Assembly: GCA_032622095.1 (NCBI GenBank)
Contig: CP136063.1
Coordinates: 37,732,106-37,796,105, forward strand
Source of the DNA: Siphonodentalium dalli
Taxonomy: Eukaryota > Mollusca > Scaphopoda > Gadilida > Siphonodentaliidae
DNA length: 64,000 bases
Direction of reading: 5' to 3'
In this document: positions 22,715 through 33,526 of the stretch, in pieces
Layout: every line of letters starts with the position of its first letter
Numbering within the stretch: position 1 is the first letter of the stretch
Translations under genes and position numbers: made by a program
The notes under the pieces: generated by a model
The model's database searches: none
Seen by the model: only the letters and a program-made list of their open reading frames with translations
What the model was told of the DNA's origin: nothing

Positions 22715-23663
22715 TCAAATGTCACATTCCTCAGTTATCACCTGTACCTTTTCAGTGTTCTTGTATTTTACATAAATTTTCCCATTCATGGTCGAAGCCT
22801 CTGCAATTCTGTCATGTTTTTTGGCAGCTTTTAGCAGACTATTATTTTCACGGGTAAGGTCATCTGCAATGAAGTATTTGTTCGCTTTGGAGCCATTTAC
22901 AATTTTTTTTATTTTCAGCTACTAGTAGTTTGGATCTTCGTGATACAAATTTCACAATTATAGGCCTTGTAGTGTTTTTGTCAATTTTCCCTAGTCTGTG
23001 AGCTATACCTATTTCCTCCATTTCCATTTGTAGATGCATGATATTATTGAATAGTTTCAGAACCTCTTCTTCACATTGCTGTCTGTTTTCTCTAGCATTA
23101 TCTTGTATGCCATAAATCCTAATGCTTTCTTTTCTCGTTTGTTGTTCTAGATTGTTGTATTTCTTGTCAGATTTGTATGCATGTTCCCAAAGTTTGTTTA
23201 TGTCCTCTTGCTGTTGCTCATATTTGTCTTTAACTTCACTTAATTCATCCTTCAGAGATTTATTTTCATTCTCTAATGTTTGTAGTTTTGTATTCATTGT
23301 TTCTTTAGTTTCATTTAGTTCATGTAGTATCTCTTGTTTTACAGTATCTAATTTTGTCATTAAGTAGTCACTCTTCACAGTTTCATCAAGTTTTCTGTTT
23401 ATTTCAGCCAACATCTTTCCCATATTGTCAGGCACAGAAGTGAAAGATTTCATAGATTTTTGGGTTGTATCTTTTATGGTCTGAGGTTTAGATTTGTTTT
23501 CTGAACTCTTTCCAACAACATTAGATGCTGCCTTCTGCTTTTTGTTTGGGTTTTCGGGGGGGGGGGGTGGTGTTTTCTTTTGCTCCTGTTTTTTAGGCTC
23601 TTCAACATTCATGCTTTCGTCATTGCTTGAAGTTGAGCTCATGGCTGTAGATCTTTTTGGCAT
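22715..23663 (-). pseudogene. LINE ORF1: coiled-coil/RRM nucleic-acid chaperone, one frameshift
   Basis: ORF1 proteins coat LINE RNA and chaperone reverse transcription. From the ATG at 23663 the frame encodes a lysine- and proline-rich head with a P-run (residues 31-36), a long coiled coil (about 80-178), and an RRM-like domain (about 180-247) containing RIYGIQD and RPIIVKFVSRR. At an A8 run (plus-strand T-run near 22905-22912) the frame is shifted. In the next register a clear C-terminal domain continues (IADDLTRENNSLLKAAKK) to a stop at 22715-22717. One homopolymer indel, real or a sequencing error, is the only visible damage. It may belong with ORF2 at 15531-18638. Confidence 0.85.
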
Positions 23664-24000
23664 ACTCTTTTAATTTCGTTTAATATAGAATGTTTATTGT
23701 ATTAATGATGGAAATCTTTGTTCCGACAGATGGAAAATATTTTATACAATGGGCGCCGCCATTTTGTTTGAGTGTAAACAAAGGACTGCTCACCGATCTG
23801 CTTTCAAGTTTAGTCTTGAATTTTAGTTAATAAATGGTGCGATCGCGTCCAATTTTCGTGTCTCTGTTTGAACCACTATCGCATCTTTCGGTTGTGTCGT
23901 TTTCTCCTAGGTATTAGATATATTCTCGGAATGAATGCCATTTAATTACCAGCGATTTTAAACACGTCTCAATCCGCCATCTTGAATCTATGTTTTATTA
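23664..24000 (-). promoter_or_regulatory. LINE 5' UTR with YY1-like site
   Basis: Upstream of ORF1 on the minus strand. Near its outer end the minus strand reads ATTCAAGATGGCGG (plus 23975-23988), a match to the YY1 core AAGATGGCGG. A second gccgccattttg lies at 23754-23765. Gypsy sequence begins directly after about 24003, so 24000 is close to the LINE 5' end. In mammalian L1 a YY1 site near +1 sets the transcription start. A similar role here is inference. Confidence 0.5.
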
Positions 24001-24003
24001 GAT

Positions 24004-26908
24004 ATGCAGGTTTGCACGTAATTACCAAAAGCAAAATAGTTATGCAAGTAAACCAGTCACTGGTACCCTAACCACCAGAGTAGCACATGTTACTACAAAA
24101 GAACAGAGACCTCGTTCAGACCAGGCCAATAAATCGCAACCTAATACATCTTATCATGCTGATACGAGCATTAACAAACACGTGCATTCCCCAATAATAA
24201 ATATAAATCCCGCTGGTCAGGTTAGAACAGATATGAATAAACGATTACATAACACCATTCCCAAACAAAAGGAAATTAATAGCTATGCAAAAATTCAAAA
24301 TCAAAACCAACGAAAAGCTAATCGAAATACAACAGTTTACCAATATAATAATAATGAGCCAAGTAAAAACTGTCAAAGTATAAATAACCATTCTGAACAG
24401 ATGCAAGTACATACATTACCTAAACTCAAGTACCACGCATAAATCGCACAGGGACTGCAACAGCAAACGCCTTGTTCAACAATTATTAAAATTGGTAACC
24501 AACTCATAAGGGCATTACTTGACAATGGTGCAAGTACAAGTTGTCTAAAATACGACGTATATCGCTCGCTCCCTTCCAAATAAGCCACCGTTACTAAAAG
24601 AAAAGATAATTCTGACTTCGGCAACAGGCCAAAATATGCAAGTCTACGGCAGTATACATTTGCCCTTCAAAATTGGTCAATGTCATTAGTACATAACTTC
24701 TATATATTACCCAACCTAGCAAGATCAGCGATTTTTGGTCGAGATTTTTTAACAGACAAACATGTAAGATTCTATTTCGATTTGAATGCATTTAGAATAG
24801 GCAACAAAACATTTCCCATGTTACTAGATTTACATATAGCATCATTGCTACGTTCGTGGCAAGATATCAAATTACCACCCCATTCATGTGCATTGGTAAA
24901 CACAAAAATAATCGGTACACCAGACATCCGCATCAAAACGAGATATACCGATCATACTAAGTTCAGACCAGATCTGTCAAACAAAGGCTAAGGTACCCAC
25001 TACAATTAAAATGAATGATTCTCAAGAAGTATGTAGTATAGAAAATCAAACAAAAAACCTATCTAAGGCTGGTAAGAAACCTTTCAAATTGGACGATATA
25101 TGTCCCCCCGACCACCAAAAAATTGAACTACTTGAATTGTTCTCCCAATATGAAGATGTTTTTACAAATGATCCCAATAAGGTCGGATATTGCGACAAAA
25201 TAGTCATGCGTGTTGACACCAAACGAGAAGCAGAACCTATCCTTTGTCGTGTGTACCCTACTCCCTTACATAGACGCGAACACATGGAAAAAGCACTTAA
25301 AAAATTATTGGATGCTGGTATCATAAAGAAAACTACAAACGCAAAATGGGCGTTTCCGATGACCTCATTAAGAAATCAATCGATTCTAATGGAAATTAAA
25401 ATTATAGACTATGTGTAGACCTGAGAAGGCTGATTAAAATCACCGTCCCATTACGGTGGTACCTCCCCTCTTTTACCGAAGTTTCCAGCCGCCTCCAAAA
25501 ATCCAATGTCTTTTTTACAATCGACATTAGCCAAGCTTACCATGTTATCGGTGTTCTCAAAGAACATCAAGAAAAGTTAACTATGAACACAGATTTCGGA
25601 TTGTTTTCTTTCACAAGGGCCCCATGTGGCTATTGCAACTCGAGCGCAACGTTTTTGACATTAATCCATAAAGCATTGGAAGGGTTAAGTTTTGTTGATA
25701 GCTTCGTCGATGATTTAATTTGTCACAGCGAAACGGAGGTCTTCCATAAACAGCACCTCAAATTAGTATTCGAACGACTCAGAGAGTATGGATTAGTAGC
25801 ACGATTAACAAAGTCCCAATTTTATATAAAAGAAGTAATTTTTTTAGGGCATATCGTATCACAAAATGGAATGGGCCCAGATCCCGCCAAAGTTAAAGCC
25901 ATACAAGATGTGCCGGTCCCAAAATCAGTGAAAGAAGTCCGTAGAGTATTAGGGATTTCAATTTTTATCGGAACTATTGTAAAAATTTCTCTGACACTGC
26001 TGCATCACTAATTAAATTAACTGCTCGTTACGTAAAATGTGCATGGTCCGAAGAATGTCAAAATGCTTTTGATACACTAAAACAAAATTTGCTTAAAGAA
26101 CCTACTCTGGCCTACCCATATATATATATTGCGATGCACCAATGCATTCAGTGGGGGCATCATTAGTCCAGCCATACCCAGAAAACAAACTAGAAACTGA
26201 TAACAAAACCCTGGAATTTCCAATTTGCTTTGTCGGCAAAAAGTTGAATCACTCTCAACGAAATTACAGTACTACAGAGCGCGAAGCACTCGCCATATAT
26301 GTATGTCTAAAGAAACTCAATTTCTATCTAGAGGGATCGGAAGTAGAAATACGAACATATCATTTACCCATAGTTTCTATGTTTCAAAATACTCAGATGG
26401 ATAATAACTGTATTCAAAAATGATTTATTGAAATTTCCGCATACAATCCAAAAATTACTTATATACAAGGGACTGAAAATATCGCCGCTGACTTTTGTTC
26501 TCGAGTGGACCTGACAAACCAACAGAGTATGTCAGAATGTTCATTGGAAAGCGAAGAGAAAACGCCAAATGACATAACGATCAACGACGGATCACTAAAC
26601 ATATTACATTCACAGAAAATTTAAAATTATGTCAAGACAATAGGTAAACAAAAAGCGCACACGTTGCCCGATACTATACTAATTTCCGAAAATGAACAAC
26701 TAAATGTAGCCACCAATATTGAAGAAATGCAGAAAGAGGACCATATTATTTCAGACATAATTCGCAAATTAAAATCCGATAAACCACCCGAAAAGATAAC
26801 AAAGCAATATATATTGAAAGACGGAATTATATACTATATGTCTGTCTTTAATGAGCAACGGAACGCATTTATGTCCCTGAAAAGCTGACTAAGCAGAAAA
26901 TTTCTGAA
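24004..26908 (+). pseudogene. pol: Gypsy-type gag tail, protease, RT and RNase H; integrase lost
   Basis: The reading starts at the end of a gag zinc knuckle (CRFARNYQKQNSYASK) and passes a polar linker. The protease segment has LLDNGAS (about 24507-24527), where families usually have D-(S/T)-G-A, and FGRDFL downstream. RT begins near 25011 and crosses a frameshift near 25370-25420. It shows DLRRL, TIDISQAYH (first catalytic Asp) and SFVDDL (the YxDD box with F for Y). After shifts near 25955 and 26130 the RNase H part (26142-26423) has NYSTTEREALA, but TYH stands where TDH is usual. An integrase N-terminal stretch (YILKDGIIYY) follows, then it stops at the boundary with the 207-bp repeat. 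No integrase core or 3' LTR remains. Confidence 0.9.
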
Positions 26909-27115
26909 TATCTGATAGAACCTCACATATATAAGATAATTCACTGATTTACAAGGTCAATATACATAGTTTAGGCCAATGCATTGTTATACATGTGCGA
27001 CGCTCCATGTGGGAGACTTGCATATCTAATATACTGCTAGACACAGGGTGATCTGGAAGCTCCAGTCATGGTTACATCAGCCAGTATATACTAACCATTA
27101 GTGGATGCTTTTCCA
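26909..27115 (+). repeat. 207-bp LTR-like repeat, copy A (5'-truncated)
   Basis: Differs from 28611-28817 at about two positions. It starts abruptly within the family sequence, exactly where Gypsy coding sequence ends. It contains catatataagata (TATA-like) and ends TTTTCCA. Confidence 0.85.
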
Positions 27116-28542
27116 ACAATAACTATTACAATTGTTTCACCATAAAATGATAATGACGTAGTTAATATTAGTTTGTCAAAACTACCATAATATCAGTCAG
27201 CTCGGCATTTTTCGATTTCGGGTATGTCCCTAGCAACCGTTACCACCCCTGTAAGTAATAACTATGGTTGGTCTCCAGTCAGATCCACTCGAACAGCTAA
27301 TATTATTTTCACCATAAAAATGCTGCATGGCGTAGGTTAGATTGTTAAAACTGCCATAATATCAGTCATATTTGTATTTCTTCGATGTGGGATTGTTGCA
27401 TAGCAACCGTTGCCAACGAAGGACATGCCGCGATGTCTACACGTCTGAAAATTATGAATAGTGTATAAGGAACATATGTGCCAGGTTTCATAGTGTTATC
27501 ACCATTTGTACAATTGTTACGTCAAACGCCAGGACTATTATGTGGTATTTTTGCCTTTCAGACACTCAAAGCCAAGGCTTACGTTTTAGGGGGTAGTGTT
27601 ATGTTTCCGGCTATAAAATCTTAAGGATGGTGATGGTTCGATATATCTCATCACTTTACTGTTCTGAACTAACCACTGTTCTAGTATAATGGTTCATATT
27701 TTAGCTCATTGTCGTCTGAATATCTTTACTCGCCCTCTTTTGTTAGGAACATTTTTAATCACCATGCGATCTATATGCTCTCTTCGCAAATAAATGTCAT
27801 CACAATTATGGAATATCGACTGTTAGTAAGCTCTAGCATCAACTACGCATATATATCGATACCTGATCCATGATGGACGCGTATGTGTGACGATTGAGTC
27901 CATAAATTAGCCTACATATGACTGCATTCGCATATGGTCAAATGGAATTTCGTCAGAATTTACAACATTACGAAAAATCATGATGTCTCAAAAAGCTCAA
28001 CTCGGATTCTAAGGGACTTTTGCCAAGTTGTTCATAAACATGTTTTTATTAATCCCTGAAAAATTCAGCTTTCCCGGATTTTTTGCACTAGTGAAACCTA
28101 ATGTGCCTGGACTAACTGCTGACATTTCTTTATAATTTGTAGAACAAATGTAGACCACCCCGACAGTTATCTCTGTTTTTTGTTGCTATCATCGGTCCAC
28201 ACATATACTGGGCACACGTCCGTATCTAATCTACCTCTTCGTTAAACCGGTTATAACCCATGTTGTAATCGTGCATCGATCTCAGTAGTAACGTAATGAA
28301 TCCATGTGTCAAACGTCAACCGATATTGCAGGACAAACGTGACAGAGCTAATTTATTATATACTAAATAGTTCATGGGTGATCTGATGCATGCATCTTAG
28401 TTTTCTTGTAGCAGAGTGTTCAACGTCATGTTAATGATACACTTAGCATTGTGAAACTCAGAATGTTACTAGAGTCCATAGACAACAACATCGTAACTAG
28501 CTTAAAAGTAACAAACACAATTATTTGTCAAATTAATTAGTA
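27116..28542. other. 1.4-kb interval between the LTR-like repeats
   Basis: No gene. 27130-27265 and 27300-27420 are an imperfect tandem duplication (CACCATAAAA, CCATAATATCAGTCA, TAGCAACCGTT). At 27588-27604 the polypurine-like AGGGGGTAG is followed by TGTTATG, with tataaaa at 27613 and AATAAA near 27790. This resembles the start of a 3' LTR of a different Gypsy element. Its end and partner were not found. Confidence 0.4.
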
Positions 28543-28817
28543 GTGTCCATTTAATCATTACATAATGGGAGCTGCGCTAATGCAGCATTAAATATAATAT
28601 TCCAGTGCATTATCTGATAGAACCTCGCATATATAAGATAATTCACTGATTTACAAGGTCAATATACATAGTTTAGGCCAATGCATTGTTATACATGTGC
28701 GACGCTCCATGTGGGAGACTTGCATATCTAATATACTGCTAGACACAGGGTGATCTGGAAGCTCCAGTCATGGTTACATCAGCCAGTATATACTAACCAT
28801 TAGTGGATGCTTTTCCA
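28543..28817 (+). repeat. LTR-like dispersed repeat, copy B
   Basis: The 3' 207 bases match 26909-27115. The 5' 68 bases match the start of the 8860-9390 copy (TGTCC.TTTAA...CAGTGCATTATCTGATA). It begins TG and ends CA and has a TATATAAG box. No polypurine tract precedes it, so LTR identity is plausible but unproved. Confidence 0.6.
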
Positions 28818-30234
28818 TCATCTTCAATATCTCAACATTTACACTATCAAGATGGCGCTGATCTGCGTTATATTTATCCAGAATATCCAATAATATTAAC
28901 AATCCCCGGTCTTCTATATCTTCTGACTCCTATAAAATAATGAATATATAGAGAATACCTACAGTTTTTGTTTGAATACCGAAATATATCATGAATATCT
29001 GAGCGTAACTCGTCTAATATATAGGTTTTTAATTACATACTCAAACATTAAAGTAAAAATATTACTTAATGTACATATTTTAGATCCCCCCAAAAATAAT
29101 TTTTCCGGAAGATAAAACAGAAAATAATGTAGAAAGGTGGAGGTAAATGATGTATGTGGTAATTTCATTCCGTCTTGGTTTAAAAAATGGCATACTAACC
29201 CCAAGATGGCTGCCAATATGGTGACCGGTCTATGGGTGAAAATTGTGAAATCTGTAAGAACACACGATTACTTTCCAAAAGGACTTTACTAACACAACGG
29301 TTGTTGATAAATTGCTGCAATATTATCTAATATATATATGCCGATCAACCGACTAGAATATTTAAGTAAAAACATCATGAAATGCACCTCCTGGTCCCAA
29401 TTTTTGAAGAAATTTACTTATTTTTTCCAAAAAATACTTGAAACCCTATGTTTGCCAATACGGTGGCGTTTATGGATGGAAATTAACACCGCCATTACCG
29501 CAATGAATTGTCTTTTAAAACAAAGAGTCCTAGTATATTCATTGCATTTTACACTATCAGGACGCAACGGTGACCAGTTCTATTAAAAGTGCCAATAAAA
29601 GTGGTGCCCACGAGTAAGATGAGTTAAAATATTGCATTCATTCGTACTCAATTAATATATGTTCTTTGAATCGGTACATTTCGTGAGAAATATTTTCCAA
29701 TAAACATGATGTTCTAAAAAGAAAACAATTGACGTGGGTTTGTTGCTTATGCCACTAAGTATACATACTTATATAAACAAGCGAGTTAGTCGATTACATA
29801 TTGCGAACATGTCGCATTCAAGACGTTGGTCTACGGTGTGAGTCTGTGACTGCATTTGAGAAAATAATAGCGGAAATATGTATGTTATGTTAAATCTAAC
29901 ACGATATGTAACCATACTTGGACACTCTCTGGGACTATTTGTATTAAAATGCGACCGCGTATAACAGAATTAAGCACGGAGAACGGAGCCACCGATACAT
30001 TGGGTGTCATGTATGCCGTTCGAAATGTAAGTTTAAATGGATCGTATTGACAACTAGTAATAGCTGCCCAAAGAGGACATATCCAGTATCCTGTGGTAGC
30101 AAATAAGTTGGCAAAACCCTCTTACGTTAGGTTTTATAAGAAATGAAAGACAGCGCTTTGCGTGAATCGTCATATTCATCTCACCCTAAATATATAGTGA
30201 TGTCACATGACGTCATGACTGTCTTTTCCGATTT
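28818..30234. other. Intergenic, no gene recognised
   Basis: Two AAGATGGC-type motifs occur (28850 CAAGATGGCGCTGATC and 29202 CAAGATGGCTGCCAATATGG). A diverged echo of the second lies at 29455 (GCCAATACGGTGGCG). They may be remnants of the repeat family seen at 4845-5125. No coding sequence is supported. Confidence 0.35.
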
Positions 30235-30495
30235 TCAATGGTTACGTGTATTACATTTCTCTGGATATCGCCCCATTCTCATGTAACAAAATTGGACGAA
30301 TACCTCTTGTCGATAGTTGAGAGAATAGGTCGGCTTTATTTTTAAAATGACCGATATTTTCATCGGGTGCCTCAATAAAACCACGCGGTGAGAAAAAAGT
30401 TCGCCTACCTGACAAATCCAACGTACGGATTCGGAAAGATAAGTATTCACGCAACCAAAAATGTTGGTCTCATAAATTCCCTCTCGATGCGACAC
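30235..30495 (-). CDS. Doubtful 86-codon ORF
   Basis: An open frame of slightly less AT-rich composition than its surroundings, starting at an ATG and free of repeats. I recognise no domain. It could be a scrap of a mobile element or a chance frame. A CRE-like palindromic cluster (tgacatcac/tgacgtcatgac near 30193-30220) lies just beyond its 3' end. Confidence 0.15.
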   Translation of the reverse strand: MSHREGIYETNIFGCVNTYLSESVRWICQVGELFSHRVVLLRHPMKISVILKIKPTYSLNYRQEVFVQFCYMRMGRYPEKCNTRNH

Positions 30496-31485
30496 TTATG
30501 TCCATTTTTTTGCCTGGCATAAAATAACAAAACGTGATTTCACTGTAGCTCCGAAGAGATAGATACGGCGATTGACGTTTCGGTAATTCACCGCTACTTT
30601 AAAGGCAATAATATAATACAACAGCGTTCGACTGATATCTGATAACCAACTGATAATGAACAGAAATGAACTGGTGGCGGAAAGCTAACTACATTATTAT
30701 ATAAAGACAACCCATATAGGCACTATCGAGTACCTCACAGCCCTGGGGTGCTTAATTGTGGTAACTTCCATTTGTCTTCATGGCATTGTATGGCTGTATA
30801 ACACATACATTAGGTTCCACAGATCAAGTGACAAAATTACCGCCTCGAAAATCGCCTTCATTGGTCGTTTAACAGTACCGTATAACAACGCAGAAACTCG
30901 ACATAACACCCCGCTTACACCTTTCTTTGGGACCGAGTTCGGCCTTGACTTATAGGTACACTTTTATTGTGGCATAAAAGGCAACGTTCTACCAAAAAAT
31001 TATGGTATTCGTAACTAAATAATAGGATGAACTATTATATAAACAGTGCACGACTTGGAGGTGACTCTGCCAAAACAGTGGCCCGAGAGGATGAATACTC
31101 CACCGAGGACCAATATGTTCGCATATATAGTCACCGACAAGCCGTGAACTATTTATTATATTTGATCGAACGTTCTTCATTTTGTTCCAGGACCCAAAAT
31201 GTCAAACAATTCACAATCTGATCATGTTATTATCTGGTAAACAAATTAATGATTCATTAATAGCACTTTGAAAGGCACATCAACACTTATTGCTCGTGTT
31301 TTCTCTGACCCGGTAATGTACACTGTACAACTCCCTCCAATATAAATTGTCGAATTGTAAGTTACCATAGACTTCGGTGCTACTTAAAAGGTCATCAATA
31401 GGAATATCGTCTAGTCATAAAATTTCATCTGCAGTCAAACAATTGTTATTTTGACTCATGTCATTGTTGGCTGCTGGTACTGGTG
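30496..31485. other. Intergenic, no gene recognised
   Basis: Short open frames on both strands (for example 30758-30955 and 31027-31221 plus) show no domain. 30615-30690 resembles 9495-9560. It may include the 3' flank of the Crypton-like relic that starts at 31486. Confidence 0.35.
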
Positions 31486-32520
31486 TCACAGCAGAACTCG
31501 AACCAGCAGATATTCATTAATAGCATTCGACATGCTTCGATTATATATTTCAGAAGCGTCGGCGCAATAACTCATAATTGACTGTGGGTTTATATGCATT
31601 GATACATACGTAATATGTATTTCTTCAAAGCCACCACCATTGAGTATTGTAATTGCTGTAGCTATGATACAATGGTTATTGTATAATTGTGACAAACATG
31701 CCATATTTTAGAAGTTGGACATCATATTCCACAGGGTGATGTGTCCAATAGACTCATCCCTGTACCAACTCTCATCACTATATATATACAGGAATCCCTT
31801 GGCTGTTGGAATAGCGCACTACATTTATTGTTCCGTTTACTCAAATATCTTTCAAATGACTCAATGGGACATGTTGGCTTGCCAGTGGCGTACATCCTAG
31901 CACCCGAACATTCTCCGCTGATCCCAATGTCGCCTTGATAGTTTTTTGTTTGTTCAGATGTAACGTTTATGAGATACGTTCAACCCTAATCATCACATTT
32001 AACTTCAGATCACGGAGATTTGCAGAACAACACAATCTCAAAGAATGTCTTGGTTACAAGTCCAAATGGTATATTGATGTCAAATAGCATATAATTGTAC
32101 ATCTTTTTGATATACCCAGACGTAATGGGGGCCTTATGGTTCACTTGTCGTTTCCCGACAAAACGACATTTTAACATCGCCTTGAATGCCTCACAACTTT
32201 GGGTAAAGATTGCATTTGTCAAGCTATCGGTTTTTCTCCTCTCCTTTAGCTGCCTATTGATTCCCTGCAGAATTACGAGCAGGCTTGACTTGGTGTAATA
32301 TTATCCGTCCTCATTTCTCACATTCACAAACAAATCAGTGAGCACTCCATCAACATCGACCAGCGGAATTTCATCTAAATGCCCATATATTCCCTTTTCA
32401 TTGGAGATTATTTCAAAATTTTAAGTGCAAATTTTGTTGTTTCTTTTGTTATTTTGCTTGTCAACTTTTCTTCAATAAATTGAACGGCTTCTATTTGGGC
32501 AAATCTTGAATTTCCTTCCT
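31486..32520 (-). pseudogene. Crypton-like tyrosine recombinase (DUF3504 type), dead
   Basis: Reading the minus strand from about 32515, pieces in several frames follow the order of the DUF3504/KIAA1958-like, Crypton-derived recombinases. An N-terminal helix segment (SRFAQIEAVQFIEEKL, TKETTKFALKIL) comes first. Next is a core-binding region (VILQGINRQLKERRKTDSL, AMLKCRFVGKRQVNHK, FFEIVLF; frame 32222-32010). Then comes the catalytic domain (MYATGKPTCPIESFERYLSK, ALFQQPRDS, DESWY, NNHCIIATAITIL; frame 31704-31486). Tyrosine recombinases join DNA through R, H/K-x-x-R and Y residues. Here the NHS-x-R position reads NHCII, so the catalytic arginine is gone. At least three frameshifts or stops confirm a pseudogene. 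Family assignment is from memory of its motifs. Confidence 0.75.
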
Positions 32521-32902
32521 CATGAATTATTGTTGCTATTTTGACTAGCAATGGAACGCAGATGTCGTTGTCGAAGTCAGTTCAAAACAATACTTGTTTT
32601 ACCGAAAACAAACTGAAGATTCGTTTAGAAAATTTAGTATTGCAAACTAAGGAAATCGACAAAAATGACGACATTGTTATCAGCGGAAAAAGGAACATGA
32701 TAAATCGCAACATCAAACATGGCTAAAGCATCACAAATAACATCAAGAATTTGCTTACGATAATGTATTATGCTCTAGTTGTTGATTACAAAGACATTTC
32801 GGACACAATCACGTTGAACCTTTGAAGCGAGGCGGAGATGACTTTCAAGTTACCTCCCCGGATTAGTGGGCATATACTATGGGTGGCGGGATGGGTAGTA
32901 CA
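32521..32902. other. Flank between recombinase relic and hairpin
   Basis: May hold the extreme N-terminal sequence of the recombinase relic, but I could not align it. The 61-codon plus-strand frame 32541-32726 shows no domain. 32876-32902 already carries the tactatgggtggcggga motif that is repeated in the hairpin that follows. Confidence 0.35.
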
Positions 32903-33266
32903 TAACCTCTATAATCTGATGATCGAGGGGCGCCTGCGGCGCATAAGATACTTTTACCTATTATTTATGTGGGCAGTAACCTCTATAGGGGCGCCTGCGC
33001 GCATAAGATACTATGGGTGGCGGGATGGGGTGGCGGGTGGGTAAATAACCTCTATAATCTGATGACCGAGGGGCGCCTGCGGCGCATATGATACTTTTAC
33101 CTATTCAATACTATAGAGGTTATTTACCCACCCGCCACCCCATCCCGCCACCCATAGTATCTTATGCGCCGCAGGCGCCCCTATAGAGGTTACTGCCCAC
33201 ATAAATAATAGGTAAAAGTATCATATGCGCCGCAGGCGCCCCTCGATCATCAGATTATAGAGGTTA
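32903..33266. repeat. Long near-perfect hairpin with ~154-bp arms
   Basis: The left arm 32903-33056 and right arm 33112-33266 are reverse complements apart from a few differences, such as CTGCGCGC versus CTGCGGCGC. Each arm contains GGCGCCTGCGGCGCAT, AGATACTTTTACC and GGTGGCGGG blocks. The 55-base loop carries a further copy of the GAGGGGCGCCTGCGGCGCAT module. It ends about 40 bases before the 5' end of the LINE at 33302. Possible explanations are a foldback element or an inverted duplication. No target duplication was identified. Confidence 0.9.
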
Positions 33267-33301
33267 TTTACCCACCCGCCACCCCATCCAGCCAGCCAGA
33301 A

Positions 33302-33526
33302 ATGATTCAAGATGGCGGCCGAGGCATAATAAACTAATTTTCGCTCCCTAAATTTCGGCTTTTTAACGGGAAAAACGGTGTAATCAAGAGGCGCTAACAA
33401 GTGGAACTTCACGTGTGTAACACCAAGAAATATACGCTGCTATTATACTAATTTCAAATTTGTTTTGCTGCGTTTTTTCACACTGATAAACGTAGAAACT
33501 CCAAACATAAACAATCTCCTATCAAA
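33302..33526 (+). promoter_or_regulatory. LINE 5' UTR with YY1-like site
   Basis: ATTCAAGATGGCGGCC (33305-33320) matches the YY1 core and the motif at the 5' end of the minus-strand LINE at 23975-23988. It lies about 210 bases before the ORF1 ATG, consistent with an internal promoter near the element's first bases. No TATA box is obvious. Confidence 0.5.
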
